Assembly: GCF_010183535.1 (NCBI RefSeq)
Contig: NC_071333.1
Span: 3,596,001 to 3,660,000, forward strand
From: Caenorhabditis remanei
Taxonomy: Eukaryota; Nematoda; Chromadorea; Rhabditida; Rhabditidae
DNA length: 64,000 bases
Direction: 5' to 3'
Part shown: one piece after another, positions 29,880 through 40,320 of the stretch
How the letters are laid out: each line of letters opens with the position of its first letter
Numbering within the stretch: position 1 is the first letter of the stretch
Translations under genes and position numbers: made by a program
The notes under the pieces: generated by a model
Seen by the model: only the letters and a program-made list of their open reading frames with translations
The model's database searches: none
Told to the model about the DNA's origin: nothing

Positions 29880-32455
29880 TTAGACCAACACTGGGAACTC
29901 CTCCTCATCCAAAAGTCCTGAATCGCAAGTTGGACAAATCATCTTCACTTTCAGCCAATCTTGAATACATCCATTGTGATATCTCCTCTTGCAATAGCCA
30001 CATTTTGTAGTCTCATCCTCCAGGTTCATGTTGTTAAGACAGATCACACACTCGGTATCTTCTAACTCATCTGAAGCGTTTTCTGACGATGATAGGAGTT
30101 GTTGGCAGATTACGGGCGGTTTCGACTTCATAATATTCTTATAAATGCTTCGAAATTTTTGCGAGAATACAGGGAACTCCGGGAGCTCTGGGATTTCTTC
30201 GGCTGCGTCGAACTGATTGCATTGTATCATGGCAAGTCGATCTTCCACAGCTTCTGTATATTCTGTAGCCTCCTTTTCAAATCTTCTCATCTCCATTTTT
30301 GCCATTTGTTTTGTTTCCTCATTTTCGGTGTTCATGATGAATCGATGCATCACTTCAGCACACTTAAATACCGGATTTTCAACTTCCAGTGTTTTTTTGA
30401 TAGCAAGCAGGTTGGATTGGGCACTTTTGATCTTTTTAATTTTCTCATCGAATACAGTTTGAGTATCCTCTTCCTTCTCAATTGTCTGAAACCCCTGAAT
30501 TATTGTCGCTTGTTCTCTCATCTTTTCCTCCTGCTCCTTGATGACGTCATCCTTCTCTTCCAGAAGTCTCTCCAACATCCGAATTCTCTCATCCTTGTCC
30601 ATCACTTTTTGTTTGATTTCCTCGTTTTCCAGTTGATTTCTGATAAGATCCTTCTTCAGTTGCTTCACTTCAATCTTCGAAATTCTCAACTTCTGATTGG
30701 CTTCTCGCGTAAACTTTCCAGCTCGTTCGCATTTTGGACAGGCATTCGATTCTTTCGGTTCTGGTTTTTTCTTCTTCAGATGGGTTGGGCTGTTTAGTCT
30801 TCTTTGACATCTTCTTTTTCTGAGACGGCTTATCTTCAACAGTTGGTATTACGGTAGTCACATCAGATTTTGCTTCTTCCGAATTCAATTTTTCAGGTTC
30901 TGACTGTGTATCTTTTGATGATTGAGGCTTCATTTTCTTCTGCAGTGCATCTTCACTTTTTTCAGATCCTTGGGGCTGAGCAGAATCCTCAGTCAGTGTT
31001 TTCCCATCACATAATTCACATCCCACGATACTCAACCTGTCACATGCTCCTTGTTTATGAATGAATTCCAATAGCATTGGCACTTTTCTGACAAGACTGT
31101 TGATTTGGCACTGCACCACTGCTAGATCCACTGCTAGATTCTTTTTTGAAGTCGTCATCAGTTTTGAGCTCGATAAGGAATGCTTCAAGTGAGAGTTGTA
31201 TTCGTTTTCCCATAACTCCTTGATTGTTTTGACATTCTTCAAATCAATGAAGTAAACTCCTCTGGTCCGATCAAAGTATTTTTCAACTGACTTGAAAAAC
31301 TTCTTGATATGAATCCAATTCTTCTCTTTAGTTGTCTGAAACACCTTCTTTGCGACAATGATATCCATCAGAACATCACGGAGAACATCCACTGCAAGGT
31401 TACAGTACCCTCCATCGCATGTCGGGATTGGCGTCTGTGCAAAAATCAAACGAAAGTCGTCCATTTTCACAAATTCCAGATTCTTCATAACATCCTTATC
31501 GACTTTCTGAGAAACTTCTCTGAAAGTGAATGTAGACAATTCCTTCATTCCGAACACTTCTTCCTCGAATCCAGACACATCCATATTACATTTCTTCAAA
31601 GTTTTGAGCAATTCGTCAGCCATCACAAAGTGATTTTTGTCAATGGAGAAGAGTCGGATGATTGGTTTTGTCAGGGATGCTGAATTGAGTGGTGGCAAGT
31701 TGATGGATTCCTTTTTAACAAAATTCTCAATTCCCTTCATAATAAATCCGATCCAATTAATGATTAGTAATAGCTCGAAATGATACTTTTCGGTTGAGTG
31801 ATCCACGATTATGCCCTCCAAACAATCCGAAACGGTCTCTCTAATATCAACATGTAACGTTTCCAAGAACCGTTTTTTAGAGTCTTCATAAATTTTCTCA
31901 CAATCTTTCGATAATTCGAGAAACGGCATCACATTTTTCAGTATCTCCTCGCCGTCCTTAATGATTGTTTTGATGTCCGGTTTCACGATCATCTCATGGT
32001 GACTCCCAAAATCCATTTGTTGCAAACAATCATTCAGAACCCATTCGACCTCTTCTCTTTGGCATTCTCTCAGTGAAGAAATATCTTTGAAATCGAACAA
32101 CAAAAACAAATCCCTTTTGTAAATATACATTGTATTCTTCAAACTTGTGTAATCATCAGGAGACGGTGCAACCACTGAGTCTATTTCGAAATGTTGAGTG
32201 CTGCCCGGAAAACCCATGTAACTGCCGATATCCCTATTTAGCTGTTCGGCTGACTTGACTATCCCAAGTTGACCGCATTTCATGAGGGATTGGATGTTTT
32301 CCACACGTCTTTTCTTTTCGTCAAACTTCCACGTTGCCGGAATCAGCTGAAATATAATAAATTTTTAAAAAAGGTTTTTTTTTACTTCTGGGACCTACCT
32401 CTTTCGGAATAAATGCACGAAGAACCTTTTCAAAATCGTTAGCTAATGATGACAT
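29880..32455 (-). CDS. Nematode-type coiled-coil RING-finger protein
   Basis: Exon 1 (32455-32399, MSSLANDFEKVLRAFIPKE) lies two bases after a TTTCAG that fits a spliced-leader site. A 52-bp intron joins it to a long exon from 32346 that begins LIPATWKFDEKKRRVENIQ. About 540 residues of helical sequence (GSYMGFPGS, RDLFLLFDFKDISSLREC) lead to a Lys/Glu-rich linker. Then come a CPKC pair, about 110 residues of coiled coil, and a C-terminal C4HC3-like RING variant: CVIC, CGYC, YHNGC, CPTC. It resembles a large Caenorhabditis-expanded family of putative E3 ligases. The linker changes frame at a run of six A (30763-30772 region): one more base, or an 82-nt atypical intron, is needed to join the parts. 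So it is either a frameshifted allele, a sequence error or an unusual splice. Confidence 0.75.
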
Positions 32456-32459
32456 TTCT

Positions 32460-35000
32460 GAAAGATGAGAGGATGAGTGTTGGTAAGTGAGAAAAAAGAA
32501 TGAGTACAGCAACGAGACGGGTAGTGTGAAAGAAGCAAATGACTTGACAAGGGTCTTTTGGGTCATAAAACAGGACTCGCCCGTGGAAGAACGCTTGGCT
32601 CTAGATGAGTTTAGCGGGAGATTGAACGGGAAGAAAGAAACAGGACGTATATGAGAGAGAGAGAGGGAAATGATGAATGACTGTGCACATGATAAGATCG
32701 ACCAGCTAAATACGCGGCAGTAACCACAATGGTCATAAAATAACAGTTTTCTGGGGAAAACGATCGATATTTTTATTTGAAATGACAGCGAAATGAGAAG
32801 GTATTATTTCTTGAAACTCAATATTTCAATATACACACCGGAAGTGTCTATTAGCTTTTGGGCGGCTTAGAGAAGTTGCGGTTGGGTCGCGTGTCTTAAT
32901 GAACTTGTGAGTCACTAACATGGTACTGTGCCAAAAGCCTACCGTGGCCCTAATGGTCGCGTTTATCAGTGGAGCGCAAGAAAATTGGCTCACTTTCAGT
33001 TTTGAAAATTTGAGTGTTTACATGGAGACTTTTCGAGCTTTGAAAATCATTTAAAATTCATTCAAACAATATTTTATTTTTTGGACTTATTAAAAGGCTT
33101 TTATTCAAATTAGAGTTTGGCGAGGGGGGATTTTCGTTTCAAGAACCGAAGTTTTTAAAATAACAGAATACATGCTCCAAAAAATAAGTTTGTTTGAAAT
33201 TTTTCGAAACTGTGAAAAGAAATATAATGAACGTGTTAAAACTACACTAGGAAAGCTGTTCTTTTACGACTCGAAATAAAAAGTTTTGTTTTGGACATTT
33301 CAGCACACACAGTGATCCAGGAACCAAGAGATGGGTACCAGGATTATGCATATGGGTTAACAAAGACCTATAGTACGTGCTAATATAAACATCTGTTTCT
33401 ATGGCACACAGGAACAAGTCCGTTTGGAAAAAAGGGAGAAGGTAGATGGGGGGGGGGGGCAACTGTGAACCGTCCTAACGTTTCAGACCGCCCGCTGGGA
33501 AAAAGAGGACGGGGAAATGAGAAGGGACAGTTAGACAGGCAACCAGTGAGGAGCAAACGAAGAAGGGAAGACTGACTAGATGTACAACAAATCGGTTGAA
33601 TCGGATCTGACAACGCGCGCTCACATCTGCATTTCTGCGTCTGTTCTCTGGGAAAAGTTCTACGGGAAGACAGGTGTGAATCGCATAGGGAATTTACATT
33701 TTTCTTGATAGATAAAAAAAAAGGTAGTTGACAATTTTCCGAAAGCTTCGCCTATTTTTGAAAAATGCGTCTCTTTTTACTTGTCGTCTCTTCAGTACTT
33801 TACCATATTCAAATAAAAACCAGAAAGAAGAAGAGGGAGGGATGTCGCTAATTAGAATCGCCTGAATTTTAACTGGTACAAGTTATAACTGCCGAATCTT
33901 GATGGCTATCGCAAGGTTCTAACACAGTTCTAGAACGGACAGTTCTGATTACTGACAACAAAATAAAAGAAATGAATGAATGAACTACGGGTGGGATGCA
34001 TATTGACAGTTTCAACTAATGAGAAAACGGGAACAAGTCCGATGGGAAAAAGTGGAGAATGTAGATGGGGAAGACTGAGAACAGTCCTAACGTTTCAGAC
34101 CGCCCGTTGAGAAAAAGAAGATGGGGAAATGAAAAGGGACAGTAAGACAGGCAACCAGAGAAAACAAAAACAGATGACTGACTGGATGTACAACAAATCG
34201 GTTGAATCGGTCTGACAACGCGCGCTCACATCTGCATTTCTGCGCTTGTTTTCTGGGAAGTGTTCAACGGGAAGACAGGTGTGAATCGTATGGGGAAGGA
34301 AAGGAATCGTTCCTGTTCATACACGTCTTTACGGTTTGCGATCAAGGAGACCTAGCAACGTCCTAACGTAAATGAGAACCGCGACACGAGAACCTCTGCA
34401 ACGTGGTTGATGGGAAGACCTTAATGTGTCGTGTCGTTCTATCTCAATACCATCACATAATTATATAATGTTGACACTTTTTTTCACAAATTTGATGGAG
34501 CAGAGAGGAAAGAATGAAATTCCCTGAGTCACGGGCCGTGGCGAAATTTTTCTCAGCCCGCCGTTTGAAATTCAAATAATTTTTTAACTAAAATTTGAGC
34601 GATTTTGGACATTTTTTGAAGTCCGTTGGGAAAATGAAGAAGGTAGATGGCGAGATACTAAGAACCATCCTCACGTTCCAGACCATCCATTGAAAAAAAA
34701 GAAGATGGGAGAAATGAGAAGGAACAGTAAGACAGACAAGCAGAGAGAACGAAAGAAGGAATGCACCGGAAGTAGGATGGAATGTCTTCTGAGACTCATC
34801 AACATACCTCATAATTGTGAAAAAGAAGAGACCGGGACGCAGCAGGTCAAAACATCATCTTCCCTTCCGGTCAAAATTGGTCATATTCATTTCTTGCATT
34901 CATTTCACACATTATTCACTTGACCACGAAGTCACAGTACATTGCAGGAACATTAAGAAAGCACAACAAGATATATTTTAATTCAATTTCATTCGCAAAC
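32460..35000. repeat. Upstream region of RING gene with tandem-like duplications (U1)
   Basis: Two clear copies of a 260-bp segment (33415-33680 and 34030-34300: GGAACAAGTCCG, CGTCCTAACG/AGTCCTAACG, TTTCAGACCGCCCG, ACAACAAATCGGTTGAATCGG, CAACGCGCGCTCACATCTGC) and a partial third (34620-34760). 34355-34460 and 33880-34010 also match, inverted, parts of 39760-40220. No convincing ORF. In this region the sequence upstream of the RING gene is related to that upstream of the SPK gene. Confidence 0.75.
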
Positions 35001-35026
35001 CACAACAACAATATGAGACAAAATAG

Positions 35027-35361
35027 TTAATCGTCACGTGGGGAGCCATTTGGTGAGCTGCGACGAGATTGGTCTGGCGAAACGTCACGAGATGGAGCAA
35101 CGGAGGCATCACGTGATGGTGGGGAGCGGCTTCTGGAGGCACGACAGACTGAAGATACAGATCTATCACGACTTTGACGTTTGACCGGCGACCGGCTTCT
35201 TGTAGCGCGACGAGCTGGCGTTCCAGATTCGGAACGAGCAGGACGTTGGCGAGAAATTGGGGAGCGGCTTCTTGAAACACGTCGTGCTGGAGATCCGGAT
35301 TCCGATCGATCCCGGTGTTGACAAGAGACCGGGGAGCGGCTTCTGCTTTTGGACGCAGAAC
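35027..35361 (-). CDS. rsp-3: Displaced RS-domain exon of rsp-3
   Basis: Minus-strand frame of about 110 residues made of RS repeats (SKSRSRSP, VSRSRSP, TRSRSPVKR, ASRSRSPPSR) ending NGSPRDD and a stop at 35027-35029. It has no start codon or splice acceptor and runs straight out of Harbinger copy B. Joined after the CTG at 12951, it continues the rsp-3 frame (...RGRRT then GSASKSRSR), giving a 333-residue protein with two RRMs and an RS domain. RS domains bind partner SR proteins and SRPK kinase. As placed here it cannot be expressed as part of rsp-3. Confidence 0.9.
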
Positions 35362-35627
35362 CAGAGGCCGTATCCATGAACGTTTTCCGTGTGGAAAATG
35401 AGCTCGGAAAATCGTTTTCTGAGAAAATCCGTATCCATGAAACTTTTTGGGAAAATGGAAAACCGTTTTCCGCCGGAAAAAGATTTACCCACCTAAAACG
35501 TCGGAAAATAGTCATTTTCCAAGAAAATGGCTGCGAATGAGAGCCTTTATTTTAGTTTTTTGACATTTTATTTTTGTTTTTTTTTGTAGATTTTAGTTCA
35601 ATTACATTTATATTTCTTTGAGAATAG

Positions 35628-36742
35628 ATGGACTTGGATGATATGGACTTTTATGGAGATGATGAAGTTTGGCAGGAACGAGTGCCAAGGGTTTTCAGAG
35701 ATCGTTCATGTCCATTCGAAATGCTGACCGATGAAAACTTTCGGAAGCGGTACAGATTCACTCGTTATGGATTTTTTGAAGTGTTAAAGTTTATCGAAAG
35801 TGACCTGTTGAGCTCGGGACGATCGTTTGCTCTTCTTCCAGCTCAGAGATTGGCCCTGACACTGCAAGTTTTGGCATCTAATTCATTTCAAATTTCGGCT
35901 GGAGACACAGCTGGATGTGCTCAATCTACCGTATCTCGAACTATCCAGAATGTTTGTGAATCCATTGGGAAACAGATTAACCACTTCATTGTTTGGCCGA
36001 GCTCCGAAAGTATGCAGAAAAACCAGAGATTATTCAAAATGCTGACAAATATTCCTGGAATATGTGGAGCCGTCGATGGAACTCATGTCAGAATTCCCGC
36101 TCCGTCAGAAAATGAGCACTTATATGTCAACAGGTAAGAGTAATGAAACAGAATTTGTGAAACTTGGTCTTTACAGAAAATCATACCACTCAATTAATGT
36201 GGGAGTCGCGTGTGACTACAATCTTAGGTTCATATGGCTTTCGGCTAAATATGGTGGATCCGCACATGACTCGAGGGTTTTCCGGGAGTCCGCACTTCAC
36301 AATTTGCTGAATTCGGGGCGTTCGACTGGAATTCTTCTAGCAGATTCAGCGTATAGAGCCGAAAAGTTTATTCTAAAACCCATTTTGAACCCATCCTCGA
36401 TTGCTGGTAAATTCTAAGAGTTGTGCTTAGCAAATCTTTCTAATTACAGAAAAAAGTTATACAGATGCTGTATGCAAAGGTCGAGTCAAGATCGAGAATG
36501 CAATTGGCTGTTTAAAAAGACAATTTCACTGTTTGCACTCTGAATTGAGGTATTCGCCCAAGAAAGCAGCTCTCCTCATTACCGCATGTGTCTGTCTTCG
36601 AAATGCTGCAATTGATCTCAACGAAGACGCGTTCGAAGACGATATCCCAGATGATGATGTAGAATGTGAGATGGATGATTCTGCCCCTACCGCCCCAGGA
36701 GCAGCAACCATGAACCACGTGCTTCTGAAATATTTTTCCTAG
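35628..36742 (+). CDS. PIF/Harbinger transposase (DDE_Tnp_4), copy B
   Basis: Exons 35628-36133, 36177-36406 and 36450-36742 encode the same 342 residues as copy A with D150, D225 and E261 intact. Splice sites are identical to copy A. Two identical intact transposase genes imply very recent transposition or gene conversion between the copies. Confidence 0.93.
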
Positions 36743-36873
36743 ACGTTTTGTATTGTAACTGATTTTCAGTGTGGTTAATAAAAAAGATTTTTTATCGTCA
36801 ACATAAAAACCAAACAAATATAAAAACAACTAACAGAAAACATCAAATATAAACCAACATAAATTCGAGATTA

Positions 36874-37871
36874 TCATTCATCATTGCCAGCTGCTTCAAA
36901 ATCCTTTCCGTTGAAATCGACTTCGCGAACGATGATATCCTCTTCTCTGACAATCAACCCTCTGATACTTACTTCTTCCAAAGCAAGAGTGCGTTGTAGC
37001 TGAGCAGTTTGGTACTGAACTTCCCAGAGTTTTAGATCTCGTTGTTCCTTATCAAGAAGAATACGCTTTTTTGTTCGTATGTAGTCTATTTTCTCTTCTT
37101 GTAGTTCTAATTGACTATCAAACACGGTTCTTCTTTTCAAATCGAAATCATTAGCTTGCTTCCCTCTCTTTCGTGGAGTAGCTTGTACCACTTCTCTAAA
37201 GCTTGTAGACTTGAACGCCATTTCTTCGACTTGAACTTCATCTTCTTTTTCCTTCGTATCACTTCTCTTTAAAACCATTTTATCATCAATTTCGTTATAA
37301 TCCATATCTTCTTCGTCTCCATTGTTACCATGAGATGTCTTTTCATCAACAGTACTGAACATTTCCAGCCCCGGCTCTTCACTCGCTGAAAATTGGATAT
37401 CATATTTAATTTTTCTCAAAATTCTTACATTCACGTCCTCCTTCGAATCCATCCAATGCGTGAGATCCAGCGACATGGTCGTAGAGTTTTTGTCTGGCGA
37501 CGTCAAGTTTCGCTGATTTTTTCGCTAATCCGCCTCCTGTTTTTCCTCTCTCCACTTTCTCCGCAGACAATCGACTTTTCACCATCGTCAAATCGCCTTT
37601 AATTCTGCTGTAGATCTGTAAAATACCAGTTCTGAATAACCATTTATACACCCATAATTACTTGATGTGTTGTCCGATCACATCCAATCCCTTCCAGTTC
37701 TTCCTGCCATTCCGATAACAACTTCTGCCTTTCGTTGACTCCCTTTTTACATCCACCTAGAACTCTCTGATACCATCTTTTCTCGTCTCTAATGAACAAA
37801 TCAACAAGAAGCATTGCCGCAGCCTCTGGCATTCCAGAACACTTCTCTTTCCTTTCTTTCTTATCATTCAT
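36874..37871 (-). CDS. Harbinger Myb/SANT-like protein, copy B
   Basis: Exons 37871-37662, 37615-37429 and 37385-36874, identical to copy A (302 residues). Convergent with the transposase, as in A. Confidence 0.75.
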
Positions 37872-38167
37872 TGCCTGGAATTAGTTCACGAAAATTGCGA
37901 TTATAACACAGTAAAAATAGTTAATAACAATATAATTTGAAAATTATAAGTAAAAAACAAAAATAAAAGTAGAAAAATGAAAAGACTTAAAACATTTAAT
38001 TTATTTTCTTTTTCTCATTTTCTGCGGAAAATATTTTCCGTGCGGAAAATAACTCGCGAATACGGAAAACGGTTTTCCCGGAAAATGGTTTTCCGGCTCA
38101 TTTTCTCGGGAAATATTTTCTTTGGAAAATGCGTTTTCCCGGAAAACGTTCATGGATACGGCCACAG

Positions 38168-38213
38168 GGCAAAAGGATTCACCCTCAACCACGAAACTTC
38201 TAATTTTGTTTAA
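38168..38213 (+). pseudogene. Polinton-type polymerase B remnant, following part
   Basis: Directly after the CAG duplication, the plus strand reads AKGFTLNHE and reaches a stop within about 15 codons. A K-x-x-GFTL(N) block follows motif C in Polinton-type polymerases. With the intervening segment re-inverted, it lies just after the DTDS-bearing piece at 15755-15790 on the same strand. This stretch is short, and family recognition depends on its context. Confidence 0.6.
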
Positions 38214-40320
38214 GTTCCTAATTAAAATATTTTTAGAATAGTAATTTTCAAAGTGTGTTCCATTATTTTCAAATAAAAAAGTACATCCCTGTTGACCTCT
38301 TTTGTCATAACACTCGTTTAAAAATTGCAAGTTTTCGCTTGTGGAGGAAGTTCAACTGTCCACAAGTCCTCCAAAACGGAACCAAACAGGCTCAAAAACA
38401 GAGGACAAACTAGAAATAAGCACAGCTCTTTAAAAATCATCTTTGAACTTTTTTTTTAGAAAAATTATTTTTTCGACTTTTGATAAGGACCACATGAAAT
38501 TTTGTCCAGAAACTGAAAAAAATTTCGAAAACGTGTGGGTGCGTAATGTGCTTAAAGCACAATCGTATACGCGAAAAGATATACCGAAAATCAGCAATTT
38601 CTATTTCACTGGCCTACTACGGGTCGGATAGGGGAGCCACTGGTCGGGCCAAAATGGTTACAAATCGCATTTTTATTTGTCTCCTTACAGTTGCCTTTAG
38701 TTGTTGTTAACAAGTAGGTGGAATTGTGATGAGGACAAGAAGTTGATGGCTAGGGAACCAGAAACGGAAATTGTCAAATTCAACAGAATCGAGTAATAGT
38801 AGGAAAGATAAATTAATTAAAAGTGTCATCAGGTCTTGATTTTTCGTAATTAATTTATTTTCTTGATTTTTCGTAACGTAATTTATTCATTATTCTGTTA
38901 TGTTGTCCCTTATCAGGACTCCCCGTTTAAAAATTGTATTAAAACCTACCGATACCTATCAAGATCCGGCGGTCATACAAAAACTGTCAACTTCAAAAAT
39001 GTAGCCCTGTCTTCTATCTACCAAGAAAAATGTAAATTCACACAATTTTAGTGAAATTTAGGGAAGTTACAACAATTTGATGTTGGTCAATTTTTCATTA
39101 ACAATGACAAAATTTTGATGTTTTTTCTCTTAAAAAAGCAAATATTGGGAATGATGTTTCATTAAAAAAATAATATTGCGGTTTTTAATGCCGTTTACAG
39201 CTTTTGCCTGTGGGAAAATAAGTGTTTGAGTATCGACTATCGATCCGTCGATTTTCCCACAACTCTTTTCGTAGCGGCTGCGTAGCGGTTGCGGCGCGGC
39301 AGTGCGTTCATGGTAAGCAAACACACCAAATCAATATAAACGGCGTTTTCACCTCAGTCATTTATCCCTATTTCTTATTACCCATCGTCTGTCTGCCCCA
39401 GTGTTTTTTCCTTATCACTTCCTTCGTTTTCCCGGATTCTGCGAGGTATTGAAAGGTCGAGAAAAATTTTGTCGAGAATCGATCCCCTGTCTTTCCCAGA
39501 GCCCTTTTCGTAGCGGCTGCGTAGCGGTTGCGGCGCGGCAGTGCGTTCATGGTAAGCAAACACACCAAATCAATATAAACGACGTTTTCACCTCAGTCAT
39601 TTCTCCTTATTTCTTATTCCCCGTCGCCAGTCTGCCCCAGTGTTTTTTTCCTTATCACTTCCTTCGTTTTCCCCGATTGGTTCTCTGCGAGGTATTCTTT
39701 CTAAATTCTACTTTATCGAATTTGTAAGAAAAAAAAATCTATCAACATCATATAATTATGTGATGGTATTGACATAGCAGTACACGACACAATAAGGCCT
39801 TCTCATCAACCGCGTTGCAAACGTCACTCGCGTCGCGGTTCTCATTCACGTTAAGACCCGCGCGCGCGTCGTCAGAGCCGATGTAACCGATTTGTTGTTA
39901 ATCCAGTCAGTCATCCCTTTTTCGTTTTCTCTGATTGCCTGTCCTACTGTCCGTTCTCATTCTCTTATCCTCTTGTTTACAATGGGCAGTCTGGAACGTT
40001 AGGACGGTTCCCAGTTTTACCCCCATCTACCTTTTCCATTTTTCCCAACGGACTTGTTCCTGTCTTCTCATTAGTTGTCCCTGTCAATATGCATCCCACT
40101 CGTAGTTCATTCACTCATTTATTTTATTATGTTGGCCTTAATCAGAACTGGCCCTTTAAAACTGTATTAGAATCAACCGATATCTATCTAGATCCGGCGG
40201 TTATAAGGTCGTAACAGTACTAAGTTAGTCGATTTTTATTACCGACATCCCTCCCTCTCGTTTCTTTTGATTTTCACTTATTCCCAATCAAAAAGTTTCT
40301 CTTATTTCAGAAACCCAAGT
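38214..40320 (+). repeat. Upstream region of SPK gene with duplications (U2)
   Basis: Holds two copies of a 170-bp segment (about 39263-39430 and 39504-39672; GTAGCGGCTGCGTAGCGG, GCAAACACACCAAATC, CCTCAGTCATTT), two copies of a segment ending TAGATCCGGCGG / AGATCCGGCGG (38900-38990, 40125-40215), and a segment (39860-40090) that matches 33420-33680 in inverse orientation. An AAATCAGTTT-like AT-rich start follows Harbinger B. A TTTCAG at 40305-40310 lies 10 bp before the SPK start codon, fitting a spliced-leader acceptor. Confidence 0.7.

Larger units (their letters stand above)
35365..38164 (-). mobile_element. PIF/Harbinger transposon, copy B (inverted relative to A)
   Basis: 2800 bp, reverse complement of copy A with no length difference. 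Flanked by CAG (35362-35364 and 38165-38167), the complement of the CTG at copy A. Because both copies have the same 3-bp flank at all four ends, the duplications alone cannot tell which ends belong together; the interrupted genes can. The sequence matching copy A stops exactly at the duplications on each side. Confidence 0.95.

Noticed and set aside
30763..30772. Programmed minus-one frameshift at an A AAA AAC heptamer in the RING gene
   Set aside because: The heptamer is not in the right register with the upstream frame, and the shift needed is plus one (or minus two), so an indel or splice is likelier.
30099..30797. 232-residue plus-strand ORF
   Set aside because: Antisense shadow of the coiled-coil part of the RING gene; hydrophobic composition comes from complementing Lys/Glu codons.
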